Positions 12,494-12,837 of a stretch of 12,837 bases of DNA are shown in pieces. Under the pieces are notes generated by a model, which did no database searches, was not told the origin of the DNA, and saw only the letters and a program-made list of their open reading frames with translations. The DNA is taken from assembly GCA_048550035.1 (NCBI GenBank), contig JBLYYQ010000058.1, positions 1-12,837 on the forward strand, read 5' to 3'. The DNA is from JBLYYQ01 sp048550035 (GTDB lineage Bacteria; Nitrospinota_A; UBA7883; JBLYYQ01). Numbering within the stretch: the first letter of the stretch is position 1; every line of letters begins with the position of its first letter. The translations under genes were made by a program, and so were the position numbers.

Positions 12494-12837
12494 ATGGCAA
12501 GCCAAAAAAGGTTTAATGTTGCTGTTGTTGGTGCAACTGGTGCAGTTGGCACTCAAATAATAAAGATTTTAGAGCAACGAAACTTTCCGATACGAGATTT
12601 AAAACTACTCGCTTCAGGGCGTAGTGCCGGCACTGAACTATCATTTAATGGTGATTCTTATATGGTCGAAGAGCTTTATGGCGACTCGTTTGAAAATGTT
12701 GATATTGCACTATTTTCTGCTGGCGGTTCGGTTTCAAAAGAGTTCGCCCCCATCGCAGCCGACTCTAATGCAGTGGTAATTGATAACACTTCTGCATTTA
12801 GGATGAACGAAGATGTGCCGCTTGTAGTTCCAGAGAT
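12494..12837 (+). CDS. asd: Aspartate-semialdehyde dehydrogenase, N-terminal part (3' end outside window)
   Basis: The first 114 codons of an NADP-dependent enzyme that reduces aspartyl phosphate to aspartate semialdehyde, the branch point to lysine, diaminopimelate, threonine and methionine. Visible features are the Rossmann motif GATGAVG (13-19), LKLLASGRSAG, IALFSAGGSVSKEFAP, VVIDNTSAFRM and VPLVVPE. These match the bacterial Asd branch, including its Usg relatives. The catalytic cysteine, expected near residue 130, lies beyond the right edge, so I cannot exclude an Usg-like paralogue that lacks it. The ATG at 12494 has AGGT eight bases upstream. The gap after leuB holds no terminator, so the two are probably co-transcribed. 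Confidence 0.93.
   Translation, partial: MASQKRFNVAVVGATGAVGTQIIKILEQRNFPIRDLKLLASGRSAGTELSFNGDSYMVEELYGDSFENVDIALFSAGGSVSKEFAPIAADSNAVVIDNTSAFRMNEDVPLVVPE

Noticed and set aside
12341..12556. 71-codon minus-strand open frame across the leuB/asd gap
   Set aside because: It overlaps the ends of two conserved genes, and the translation looks random.

Overview
The window is an AT-rich bacterial chromosome segment. It most resembles a gammaproteobacterium: leuB is followed directly by asd in one direction (the familiar leuCDB-asd arrangement), and the tRNA-Val encodes its own CCA. The assignment rests on gene order and protein resemblance read by eye, so it is moderate at best. No transposase, phage gene, CRISPR array or rRNA is visible.

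Layout, left to right. (1) 1-3012, minus strand: an electron-transfer flavoprotein operon, transcribed etfB, etfA, then an ETF:quinone oxidoreductase that runs off the left edge. These genes move electrons from flavin dehydrogenases to the quinone pool. (2) 3013-3336: a non-coding gap with several inverted repeats and a terminator whose loop seems to hold a short G-rich insertion flanked by TTAAC repeats. (3) 3337-5146, minus: a two-component pair, a membrane histidine kinase of the LytS/AlgZ type and a LytTR response regulator one base apart, preceded by a 9-bp inverted repeat. (4) 5320-5395, minus: tRNA-Val(UAC). (5) 5564-6931, plus: a stand-alone TrpB2-type tryptophan synthase beta chain. 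Its 3' end overlaps the convergent transporter gene by 17 bp. (6) 6915-10187, minus: a TAXI-type TRAP transporter made of a fused 4TM/12TM permease and a periplasmic receptor. A stable hairpin lies between the two genes, and a good sigma-70 promoter with an operator-like dyad lies upstream. (7) 10381-11169, minus: an unrecognised cysteine-containing lipoprotein. (8) 11369 to the right edge, plus: leuB and the start of asd (leucine and aspartate-family amino-acid synthesis), divergent from the lipoprotein.

The coding content is mostly central metabolism, transport and one signalling pair. I do not see a convincing new multi-gene system. The points most worth a second look are the interrupted terminator at 3283-3348, the candidate autoregulatory site of the LytTR system, the orphan lipoprotein, the TrpB2 gene overlapping a TAXI transporter, and an EtfB signature of the FixA/bifurcating type next to what looks like a quinone-linked ETF-QO.
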